This document shows positions 1 to 6,132 of a stretch of 7,999 nucleotides of DNA, piece after piece. This DNA comes from Halanaerobium sp. (GTDB lineage Bacteria; Bacillota; Halanaerobiia; Halanaerobiales; Halanaerobiaceae): contig QBLP01000074.1 of assembly GCA_003070825.1 (NCBI GenBank), forward strand, positions 1 to 7,999, read 5' to 3'. Position 1 is the first letter of the stretch; every line of letters starts with the position of its first letter. A model generated the notes under the pieces. It was not told where the DNA came from, did not search any database, and was given only the letters and a program-made list of their open reading frames with translations. A program made the translations under genes and the position numbers.

Positions 1-3
1 GCT

Positions 4-44
4 AAAAACTTCACTTATTCTGCTCATAAATAAGCAAAATAAAT
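4..44 (-). terminator. Probable riboswitch-controlled terminator (or expression-platform hairpin)
   Basis: Read on the minus strand, positions 44-33 and 24-13 form a 12-bp stem (two G-U pairs) around an 8-nt loop. Five U residues (8-4) begin four bases after the stem. This is a plausible intrinsic terminator for the FMN riboswitch, although the U run is short and slightly displaced. The window ends at base 1, so I cannot see whether a ribosome binding site follows or whether the hairpin works on translation instead. Confidence 0.5.
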
Positions 45-64
45 TAGATTAATAAATTTAAAAT

Positions 65-171
65 CTAACTCCCTTCCAGACTTTACTGTCGGTTCTGCAT
101 TTCATCAGATCAATCCAAAATGGACTTGTGGACTATTACCACCGGTAGGGAATTTCACCCATCCTCGTTAG
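65..171 (-). promoter_or_regulatory. FMN riboswitch (RFN element)
   Basis: On the minus strand the hallmark blocks of the RFN aptamer appear in order: GGGTGAAATTCCC (160-148), ACCGGTGGTAATAGTCC (145-129) and CCGACAGTAAAGTC (92-79), followed by TGGAAGGGAG. The closing helix P1 is CUAAC (171-167) with GUUAG (69-65). Known function of the family: it binds flavin mononucleotide and switches off riboflavin synthesis or transport genes by termination or RBS masking. A second hairpin can form between 68-62 (TTAGATT) and 50-44 (AATCTAA). It reuses the 3' strand of P1, so the two folds exclude each other, which is what a switching platform needs. The controlled gene is beyond the left edge; a riboflavin gene such as ribD, ribB or ribU is inferred only from the riboswitch class. 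Confidence 0.93.
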
Positions 172-193
172 TTATATTCAATTTTCTAGTTAT

Positions 194-222
194 ATTTTAG
201 CATTTTAAGCTTGAATTGTAAA
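194..222 (-). promoter_or_regulatory. Promoter for the FMN-riboswitch transcript
   Basis: Minus strand: TTTACA (-35, 222-217), a 17-bp spacer, TAAAAT (-10, 199-194), with TGC directly before the -10 (202-200) giving an extended -10. Transcription would start near 187, about 16 bases before the riboswitch P1. The -35 begins only 8 bases past the stop codon of the upstream AsmA-like gene. I see no terminator in between, so read-through from that gene into the riboswitch is also possible. Confidence 0.7.
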
Positions 223-230
223 GTTAAATT

Positions 231-1610
231 TTACTCAAAGTTCAAATTATCCAGTCTTCCCCAGATCTCCAGCTGATAATATCCTTCTTCATCCTGCTCA
301 AAATTATCGCCATTTAGAAGTTGAGCAAATAACAGGAGCTGTTCTACAGACTGTTTTTTAGCTTTAAATTTAAGTTGTGAGCTGCTGATATACGGCATCT
401 CTTCACTATAATTAAATTCTGCATTCAACCGGGCATCAATTAAATTTGAAATTAAATCTAATTCGATTTTGCCCTTCGGATGGTTAAACTGCTGCAGATA
501 ATTTAAAGACTCAATATTGAGTTCAAATTCATCATTTTGAGCTAAAATACCGAAACTGCTTTGATTTACTTCCTGACTTAAATTTTCTTTCAGGACAAGC
601 TGAAAATCACTAAGATCGAAATTAAGATCAAATTTCTGAATTTGATAATTCTTTTTTTCGGAATCTAAATACATTGCAAAATCAGAATCAAGATTTAATT
701 CGGCAAAGGAAAATTGATTAAACAGATCATTTTCAGAGAGATTTAATAACTCACCATTTAGAGCAAGTTGATAATTACTCTGCAGCTCTTTTAAAAGCAG
801 TTTTTGGTTTTGACGGCTGTAAAGAACAATTTCTGCCAGTGCTGTTTCTTTCTCTGCTGCCATTTCTTCAGGCTCCGATGCTGTTTTGGAAGTCTCTGCC
901 GCTTCCACTTCTGCTTCTGATTTCTCCTCCAGCACAGTCTCAAAATCAAGCTGATAATCGATAAATTCATTTTTTAAAGCAAAATCATTTACAGTTAATT
1001 TCTTATTCTCACTCTGATAATCAGCGTTAAAAGCAAAGTCTCTAAAAGTAGAAATTCGCTCCCAGTTAGCTTTAGTAATTCCATAACTTCTATAATAAGG
1101 ATAATCATAAATCACTTCTTCACTTGCAATACTTAAGCGATGATTATTTTTAATTAGCTGCAGCGGCTCCTTAACAGACTGAGAATTGATCTCTCCCTGA
1201 TAACTGAGGCTGCTGTTATAAAAGTCAAAATGATTATTCTGCTGCAGATCATAAAAACTAAATTTGTCTATTTCTGCTGTAATGTCTTTTTTAGCTAAAA
1301 ATTTTCCATCTTTAAGGTAATTGAAAATCTGCTGCCAGCTGAATTCTATTTCTGCCCCGTTGACTTCAAAACTCTGTTCACTGTTATTTTGGAAGCTCAG
1401 AGTATTAACCTCCACCCTTCTTAACAGTGGGTTAGAATTAATATTTAAATAACGCAGCTGATAGTCATTTTCTGCTGCAATTTCTTTAAGATCATTTTCT
1501 AAATCTCCGGCCAGTTTGCGGCCTAAAAAATAATTCAGTGAAAATACCGCTGCCGCAATTAAGAGCATTAATAAGAGATAAATTGAGGCCTTTTTGAGAA
1601 ATTTTTTCAT
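231..1610 (-). CDS. Membrane-anchored beta-rich protein, tentatively AsmA/DUF945-like
   Basis: This is a 459-aa protein starting at ATG 1610 with AAAGGGG six bases upstream. The N-terminus is MKKFLKKAS followed by one hydrophobic segment (about residues 9-29), with no lipobox and no clear cleavage site: a signal anchor that puts the rest outside the cytoplasm. The body consists mostly of short alternating polar/hydrophobic stretches typical of extended beta sheets. The segment around residues 53-73 (LNINSNPLLRRVEVNTLSF) and the closing residues 443-455 (GYYQLEIWGRLDN) resemble the start and end of AsmA-type repeats. Residues about 227-258 are a low-complexity Glu/Ala/Ser linker dividing the protein in two. 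Known for AsmA-like proteins: they occur in organisms with an outer membrane and help lipid or protein traffic across the periplasm. The family call is by general resemblance only. It could equally be an unnamed lineage-specific envelope protein. Confidence 0.85.
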   Translation of the reverse strand: MKKFLKKASIYLLLMLLIAAAVFSLNYFLGRKLAGDLENDLKEIAAENDYQLRYLNINSNPLLRRVEVNTLSFQNNSEQSFEVNGAEIEFSWQQIFNYLKDGKFLAKKDITAEIDKFSFYDLQQNNHFDFYNSSLSYQGEINSQSVKEPLQLIKNNHRLSIASEEVIYDYPYYRSYGITKANWERISTFRDFAFNADYQSENKKLTVNDFALKNEFIDYQLDFETVLEEKSEAEVEAAETSKTASEPEEMAAEKETALAEIVLYSRQNQKLLLKELQSNYQLALNGELLNLSENDLFNQFSFAELNLDSDFAMYLDSEKKNYQIQKFDLNFDLSDFQLVLKENLSQEVNQSSFGILAQNDEFELNIESLNYLQQFNHPKGKIELDLISNLIDARLNAEFNYSEEMPYISSSQLKFKAKKQSVEQLLLFAQLLNGDNFEQDEEGYYQLEIWGRLDNLNFE

Positions 1611-1651
1611 AATTTGCCCCTTTCTTTTATTTTTATGAAAATTCTATTAAT

Positions 1652-1660
1652 ATTATAACA
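1652..1660 (-). promoter_or_regulatory. Extended -10 promoter for the AsmA-like gene
   Basis: Minus strand: TGT directly followed by TATAAT (1660-1652), an extended -10 element with a perfect hexamer. The -35 position (1680-1675, TTTTTA) is poor, as is usual for extended -10 promoters, and overlaps the T tract of the preceding terminator. Transcription would start near 1645, giving a 5' UTR of about 35 bases before ATG 1610. Confidence 0.55.
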
Positions 1661-1673
1661 TAAACTCAATTAA

Positions 1674-1711
1674 ATAAAAATCTCCCCAGTCATAAATTTC
1701 AAGCTGAGGAG
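1674..1711 (-). terminator. Rho-independent terminator of the LtaS-like gene
   Basis: Minus strand: CTCCTCAG (1711-1704) pairs with CTGGGGAG (1689-1682), an 8-bp stem with one G-U pair and a 14-nt loop, followed by ATTTTTAT. It begins 8 bases after the stop codon of the LtaS-like gene and separates it from the AsmA-like gene. Confidence 0.8.
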
Positions 1712-1719
1712 GATTAATT

Positions 1720-3615
1720 TTATTCACTTAAAAAGCTGTTCATTACTTCCTGCATATAATTAATTGTATTATTAAGCCACTCTTTTTCATTTTCTGGAAG
1801 CTCAATATTTAAATCACCGGTGCTCTTTTTGTAAGAAATCTTCTCGAATTGAAGCTCTTCATCCGGACCAGCCGGAACCCTAATAAAAATCTGATCTTTA
1901 TAAATTATCTGAGGTATTTCATGCAAGAACAGCAGTGGTTTTCCCTCATCTTTTAAAAGAGAAATCCCCAAAAACTCTTCCGGTTTTTGCTGATAACCCA
2001 TTATATCAAGAATTGTGGGTGCAATATCCGTATGACTGCCGCTTTTATCAATAACTTCTGCCTCAATATCCTGATGATAAATAAAAAGTGGAATATGTTC
2101 AGGTTCTTTTATATTTCTATTGTTTGCAAATTCACCACCAGACTGGTATTCTTCTTTATCAATATCAGCGACATGGTCAGAATAAATTACAAATAGTGTA
2201 TCCTCCATTAAAGAATTTTCTTTAATTTTTTCGAAAAACATTTTTAGTGACCGATCCACAAAATTCATAGAATTAAAATAATCTCTGACCAGGGTAGATT
2301 CAATATCCGAAAACTGCTCAACTGCATATTCTTCAGGATAAAAATTAAATGGGGTGTGACTGCTGACAGTAATAAAAATTGAGAAAAATGGTTCTTCTGC
2401 AGTTTGAAGATATTCGACTGACTGGTCAAAGAGGTCATAATCATTGATTCCCAGGTATGTATCTTCGCCAACTATTCCCTCCTCTGCGGAAAAATCTTCC
2501 CGGCTGTAAAAACGATCAAAGCCCATTTCTAAATAACCCTTGTCTCGATAGAAAAAGCCTTCTTTATTGCCGTGGAAAGCATAGGTGTTATAATTATCCT
2601 GGCGTAAAAGATTAACTATTGTATTAAATTCCCGCATATCATTACTTCTAAAAGCATAATTTCTATTAATTGGATAAAGTGAAGTCAAAAAAGAAAATTC
2701 AGCATCAAAGCTGCCGTTGATGTGGTGAGCATAAATATCAGAAAAATATTTAGATTTATCTTTGAGCTGATTTAAAAAGGGTGTCACTTCTCTGCCATTA
2801 TACTGATAATCTATTAATTTTGCATCCATTGATTCCAGCTGGATTACAATAACATTTTTAATATCTTCAATGTCTTCCTGATCACTCAAATCATTTTCAG
2901 TTTCTACTTTATTTAAGTCAACTTCTAAATTCTCAGCGGTATTTTCTTTAGCCCGCTCTCTTTTATTTCTAAGCTGCTGGTATTCCGCCAGATAAAGCGG
3001 TAAAATCCCGTAAACATTGACAAAAGCTGGAGTGCTGTGGTTAAAAAGTTCCATAAAATTATCAGCGGGAAATAAACTGTAGCTGTAGAGCAGCTGACTA
3101 AAAAATAAAATTATTATGATCAGTACTAAAATAAAATTATTTTTGAGCAGACTTTTGCGGCTGAACTGGGAATTTTTTAACTTTGGTGTTTCTGGCTTAG
3201 CTTTATAAGTTAAATAGATTAGAATTGGGATGTCAAAAACTAACAGAAGATCAAGCCACCAGTTGATAAGCTGCCTGGTGAGAACTCTAAAAGGGCGAAT
3301 TCCCTGACCCATTATCATATCAGTCAGGCTGAGATAATTACCAAAATAGCGGTTATAATATAAATTAGCGATAAAAAATAAGAAAAAGAGCAGATAAATA
3401 ACCAGGGTGAAAATTTTTCTTTTTTTATTTCTCAAAATTATACCGTAAAGTAATGTAAAGGCCAGAACTACAATTACATTTTTCAAAAGCAGAATGCTTA
3501 AGGAAGGTACATTAAATATATACCAGTTAAAATAATTATATTTTATTAAAAATCCAATTAAAAGCAGAGTAAAAAAGAATTTATCCCGCTTTCTTAACTT
3601 TAAACTGCTGAACAT
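1720..3615 (-). CDS. LTA synthase/phosphoglycerol transferase family membrane sulfatase-fold enzyme
   Basis: This is a 631-aa protein in the usual size range of LtaS-type enzymes. Five hydrophobic helices lie at roughly 9-26, 37-62, 68-88, 117-137 and 161-178. An acidic linker (about 222-253) follows, then an extracellular sulfatase-like domain (about 254-550). Family landmarks compared with S. aureus LtaS: metal-ligand Glu in QLESMD (E261); nucleophile position in NGSFDAEF (S302, where LtaS has Thr); substrate Arg in FYRD (R357); His in SSHTPF (H420); metal-ligand Asp-His in SDH (D480, H481). Known reaction of the family: transfer of glycerol phosphate from phosphatidylglycerol onto a glycolipid, teichoic acid or periplasmic glycan. 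The acceptor cannot be told here. In a diderm cell a glucan or other glycan may be more likely than true lipoteichoic acid. An in-frame TTG lies at 3636, but ATG 3615 is chosen because AGGGGGG (3629-3623) sits 7 bases before it. Confidence 0.92.
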   Translation of the reverse strand: MFSSLKLRKRDKFFFTLLLIGFLIKYNYFNWYIFNVPSLSILLLKNVIVVLAFTLLYGIILRNKKRKIFTLVIYLLFFLFFIANLYYNRYFGNYLSLTDMIMGQGIRPFRVLTRQLINWWLDLLLVFDIPILIYLTYKAKPETPKLKNSQFSRKSLLKNNFILVLIIIILFFSQLLYSYSLFPADNFMELFNHSTPAFVNVYGILPLYLAEYQQLRNKRERAKENTAENLEVDLNKVETENDLSDQEDIEDIKNVIVIQLESMDAKLIDYQYNGREVTPFLNQLKDKSKYFSDIYAHHINGSFDAEFSFLTSLYPINRNYAFRSNDMREFNTIVNLLRQDNYNTYAFHGNKEGFFYRDKGYLEMGFDRFYSREDFSAEEGIVGEDTYLGINDYDLFDQSVEYLQTAEEPFFSIFITVSSHTPFNFYPEEYAVEQFSDIESTLVRDYFNSMNFVDRSLKMFFEKIKENSLMEDTLFVIYSDHVADIDKEEYQSGGEFANNRNIKEPEHIPLFIYHQDIEAEVIDKSGSHTDIAPTILDIMGYQQKPEEFLGISLLKDEGKPLLFLHEIPQIIYKDQIFIRVPAGPDEELQFEKISYKKSTGDLNIELPENEKEWLNNTINYMQEVMNSFLSE

Positions 3616-3622
3616 TTTTAAT

Positions 3623-3629
3623 CCCCCCT
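3623..3629 (-). promoter_or_regulatory. Ribosome binding site fixing the LtaS-like start
   Basis: AGGGGGG on the minus strand, 7 bases before ATG 3615. The reading frame stays open to a TTG at 3636, but a start there would put this site inside the coding region, so ATG 3615 is preferred. Confidence 0.75.
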
Positions 3630-3634
3630 CAAGC

Positions 3635-3676
3635 AAAAAACTTTCCCTGATATTTAACTATTACAGAGAAAGTTTT
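3635..3676 (-). terminator. Rho-independent terminator after the ilvB-GNAT operon, just before the LtaS-like gene
   Basis: Minus strand: AAAACTTTCTCTG (3676-3664) pairs with CAGGGAAAGTTTT (3649-3637) over 13 bp with one G-U pair and a 14-nt loop. The T run continues for two more bases. On the plus strand the G-U pair becomes a C-A mismatch, which supports minus-strand use. The hairpin lies 92 bases after the GNAT stop and only 5 bases before the RBS of the LtaS-like gene, so it may also act on that gene's leader. Confidence 0.75.
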
Positions 3677-3699
3677 GAGAATAATTATCATCTAATTAT

Positions 3700-3728
3700 A
3701 TCTTAAACCATTTAGGGATATTTATCAA
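3700..3728 (-). promoter_or_regulatory. Candidate promoter for the LtaS-like gene
   Basis: Minus strand: TTGATA (3728-3723), a 17-bp spacer and TAAGAT (3705-3700). An overlapping TATAAT (3700-3695) is a better -10 but has no -35 at proper distance. Either would start RNA upstream of the 3635-3676 hairpin, so the hairpin would lie in the leader. The region is very AT-rich and chance matches are likely. Confidence 0.35.
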
Positions 3729-3768
3729 TAAATTATTTTTGAAGTTTTTGTGAAAAATTAACAGCAAG

Positions 3769-4239
3769 TTATTTCAGCATCCCTTTATAAATGCTTTCCT
3801 CACTACCTTCAATTATCTGAGCAGAACAGGTCTTTTTATAATATTCTACAGGGCCTGCTCCTCCAATTACCGCATAGGGATAACCATCCTCCCACAGCGC
3901 TTTTAGAGACTTTAATAAAAGTGAAGTTCCAATCCCCTTTTTACGGGCCTTTTCTCCCACTCCGGTTGGTCCAAAAAAACCTTTAGCAGTCGTATCATAA
4001 CAGGCAAATCCTAAAAGTTCACCATCTTTAACTGCGATAAATATTTTAGCGGGGCTGGCAGCCATTGCTACATCCGCCTCAGAAACCCAAACTTCGGAAA
4101 AGTTTTCCCGAATCCAGTTTAAAATATAGTTTTTTTCTGGTGGAATGGCTCTTCTAATTTGAACATCCTCATCTTTTAAAGAATGAAGTGGCTTTTCTAA
4201 GACCTCTAAATCATATAATTTCACTAGCATATCTGGCAT
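3769..4239 (-). CDS. GNAT family N-acetyltransferase
   Basis: This is a 156-aa protein covering one GNAT domain. ATG 4239 has AGGAGG (4254-4249) nine bases upstream. The acetyl-CoA pyrophosphate loop is R99-K-K-G-I-G104, in the usual Arg-x-x-Gly-x-Gly form, followed by the helix TSLLLKSLKAL. A preceding strand (ELLGFACYDT, 74-83) and a late GGAGPVEYYKK segment (126-136) match GNAT strand beta4 and the beta6/alpha4 region. Known chemistry of the fold: acetyl transfer from acetyl-CoA to an amine. The substrate (small molecule, ribosomal protein N-terminus or other) cannot be read from the sequence. It starts 17 bases after the ilvB stop with no promoter or terminator between, so it is almost certainly cotranscribed with ilvB and subject to the same T-box. 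Whether it works in branched-chain amino-acid metabolism is unknown. Confidence 0.9.
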   Translation of the reverse strand: MPDMLVKLYDLEVLEKPLHSLKDEDVQIRRAIPPEKNYILNWIRENFSEVWVSEADVAMAASPAKIFIAVKDGELLGFACYDTTAKGFFGPTGVGEKARKKGIGTSLLLKSLKALWEDGYPYAVIGGAGPVEYYKKTCSAQIIEGSEESIYKGMLK

Positions 4240-4256
4240 TTAAATTGTCCTCCTAA

Positions 4257-6011
4257 TTATTTTTTATTATCTTTTCTTAAGATCATTTCCTTCAGGCTGC
4301 CTCCTGCCGAAACCATCGGGAATACATTTTCCTCTTCTTCAATCATAAAGTTAAGAATATAGGTTGAATCTTCTTTAATAGCATTTTCTAAAGCAGATCT
4401 GATATCTTTACGCTCGGTAATTGTCTCACCCTTAATTCCATAGCCCTTTGCTACCTGAATAAAATCGGGTATAATTTCAGGACAATTCTCATTCGGTTCG
4501 GAACATTTAGGAGGACAGTCTGCCTGACGGCGGAGACAGGTTGCAGAATACCTTTTATCATAAAATAATTCCTGCCACTGACGCACCATTCCCAGGTACT
4601 GATTGTTAAAGAGAATAATCTTAACTGCTACCTTATTTTTGGCTGCAGTTGCCAGTTCCTGGATATTCATCTGAAAACTGCCGTCTCCAACCAGGGCAAA
4701 AACTTCCCGCTCAGGATTAGCCAGTTTGGCTCCAATTGCCGCCGGAAATCCATAACCCATGGTTCCCAGTCCACCAGAACTAATAAAGGTTCTGGGTTTG
4801 GAATATTTGTAGTACTGAGCTGCCCACATCTGGTGCTGTCCTACTCCAGCTGTGATTACAGCATCTCCTTCAGTCAGCTGATATAAAGTTTCAATGATCT
4901 CTGAAGGTAGTAATTTATCAGCTTTTTCTGGATCAGCCTTTTGGTCAAGCTGCTTCCATTCTTCAACTTCCTTAAGCCAGGCAGGCCTTTTGACCTCTTT
5001 GATTCTCGGCAGCAGCTCCTCTAAAGCCAGCTTAACATCTGCCGTAATCGGCACCTTAGTTTTGACAATTTTAGCAATTTCCGCCGGATCAATATCAATA
5101 TGGATAACATCTGCATTAACAGCAAAATCCTCTAATTTACCGGTTACCCGGTCATCAAAGCGGGCACCGAGGGCTATGATCAGGTCAGAATTTGAGATTG
5201 TCAGATTGGCCTCTGTTGTCCCGTGCATCCCGAGCATTCCCAGGGAAAGGTAAGAGTTTTCATCAAAAATACCGATACCATTTAGAGTTGTAGTTACAGG
5301 GATTTCGGCTTTCTCAGCCAGCTCTTTTATCTCCTGATCGGCACCGGAAATTATTGTGCCGCCTCCGGCATAAATTACCGGCTTTTTGGCCTGATTAATC
5401 AATTCAGCTGCTCTTTTAAGCTGCAGTTTATTGGCTCTATAAGTCGGGCTGTAGCCGGGAAGATCAACCTGATCAGGATAATGAAATTCGGCCTCGGCCT
5501 TTAAAATATTTGAAGGTATATCGACTAAAACCGGGCCCGGACGGCCTGTCGAAGCTATATGAAAAGCCTCTTTAATTATTCGGGACAGATCTTCCACCTC
5601 ATTGACAATATAGTTATTTTTAGTAATCGGCATTGTAATCCCTTTGATATCAGCTTCCTGAAAGCCATCAGTTCCAATCATTGTATTTGGAACCTGACCG
5701 GTAAAAGCTACCAGAGGGACTGAATCCATATTGGCAGTTGCCAGGGCAGTAACCATATTGGCAGCACCAGGACCGGATGTAGCAATACAGACACCAGTCT
5801 TCCCGCTGGAGCGGGCATAACCGTCTGCTGCATGGACTCCTCCCTGCTCATGGTGGGGCATAATATGTCTGATTTTAGAGTCATAAAGTTTATCATAAAT
5901 ATCAATTACCTTGGCACCAATATAACCAAATACAGTATCTACTCCTTCTGCTTCCAGTGACTTTACAAAAATTTCTGCTCCTGTTATCTTATTATTTTGC
6001 TTACTACTCAT
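4257..6011 (-). CDS. ilvB: Acetolactate synthase, catalytic (large) subunit
   Basis: This is a 584-aa thiamine-diphosphate enzyme. It condenses two pyruvates to acetolactate (valine, leucine), or pyruvate with 2-oxobutyrate (isoleucine). Landmarks, numbered from ATG 6011: catalytic Glu in HHEQGG (E55); SGPGAANMVTALATANMDSVP (79-98); TDGFQEADIKGIT (114-126); central FAD-binding domain with ALGARFDDRVTG (280-291); ThDP/Mg motif GDGSFQ...NN (442 to about 470). These match biosynthetic IlvB rather than catabolic AlsS. Odd points: GYIGA replaces the usual GYPGG near residue 30, and an insertion of about 17 residues with four cysteines occupies about 492-510. No regulatory subunit gene (ilvN) follows; a GNAT gene does. 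An in-frame GTG lies at 6020, but it overlaps the only good RBS, so ATG 6011 is chosen. Expression is controlled by the upstream T-box leader. Confidence 0.95.
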   Translation of the reverse strand: MSSKQNNKITGAEIFVKSLEAEGVDTVFGYIGAKVIDIYDKLYDSKIRHIMPHHEQGGVHAADGYARSSGKTGVCIATSGPGAANMVTALATANMDSVPLVAFTGQVPNTMIGTDGFQEADIKGITMPITKNNYIVNEVEDLSRIIKEAFHIASTGRPGPVLVDIPSNILKAEAEFHYPDQVDLPGYSPTYRANKLQLKRAAELINQAKKPVIYAGGGTIISGADQEIKELAEKAEIPVTTTLNGIGIFDENSYLSLGMLGMHGTTEANLTISNSDLIIALGARFDDRVTGKLEDFAVNADVIHIDIDPAEIAKIVKTKVPITADVKLALEELLPRIKEVKRPAWLKEVEEWKQLDQKADPEKADKLLPSEIIETLYQLTEGDAVITAGVGQHQMWAAQYYKYSKPRTFISSGGLGTMGYGFPAAIGAKLANPEREVFALVGDGSFQMNIQELATAAKNKVAVKIILFNNQYLGMVRQWQELFYDKRYSATCLRRQADCPPKCSEPNENCPEIIPDFIQVAKGYGIKGETITERKDIRSALENAIKEDSTYILNFMIEEEENVFPMVSAGGSLKEMILRKDNKK

Positions 6012-6019
6012 CCTACTCA

Positions 6020-6024
6020 CTCCT
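6020..6024 (-). promoter_or_regulatory. Ribosome binding site fixing the ilvB start
   Basis: AGGAG on the minus strand with an 8-base spacer to ATG 6011. The in-frame GTG at 6020-6018 overlaps the site itself and so cannot use it. Confidence 0.8.
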
Positions 6025-6082
6025 CTTTAAAATAAAGATAATAAATTTAAGCAATAATCTCTAAAATTTAACTTTAAAAATT

Positions 6083-6132
6083 AAAAAAACCCTCATCTCA
6101 ACTAATAGCTAAACTATTAATCGGGACGAGAG
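6083..6132 (-). terminator. T-box-controlled terminator in the ilvB leader
   Basis: Minus strand: the arms 6132-6114 and 6108-6090 pair over 19 positions (G-U pairs and one C-A mismatch) around a 5-nt loop, then seven U residues (6089-6083). The 5' arm contains CTCTCGTCCC, which is also the 3' half of the antiterminator. The two structures therefore exclude each other, as in known T-box leaders. Confidence 0.93.

Noticed and set aside
3634..3636. TTG as start of the LtaS-like gene
   Set aside because: It lies upstream of the RBS and next to the terminator U run; ATG 3615 is correctly placed.
4894..5253. Open frame of 119 codons on the plus strand
   Set aside because: It is antisense to ilvB, Ser/Leu-rich, and a shadow of a strongly conserved coding region.
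6018..6020. GTG as ilvB start
   Set aside because: It overlaps the only Shine-Dalgarno sequence, while ATG 6011 has ideal spacing.
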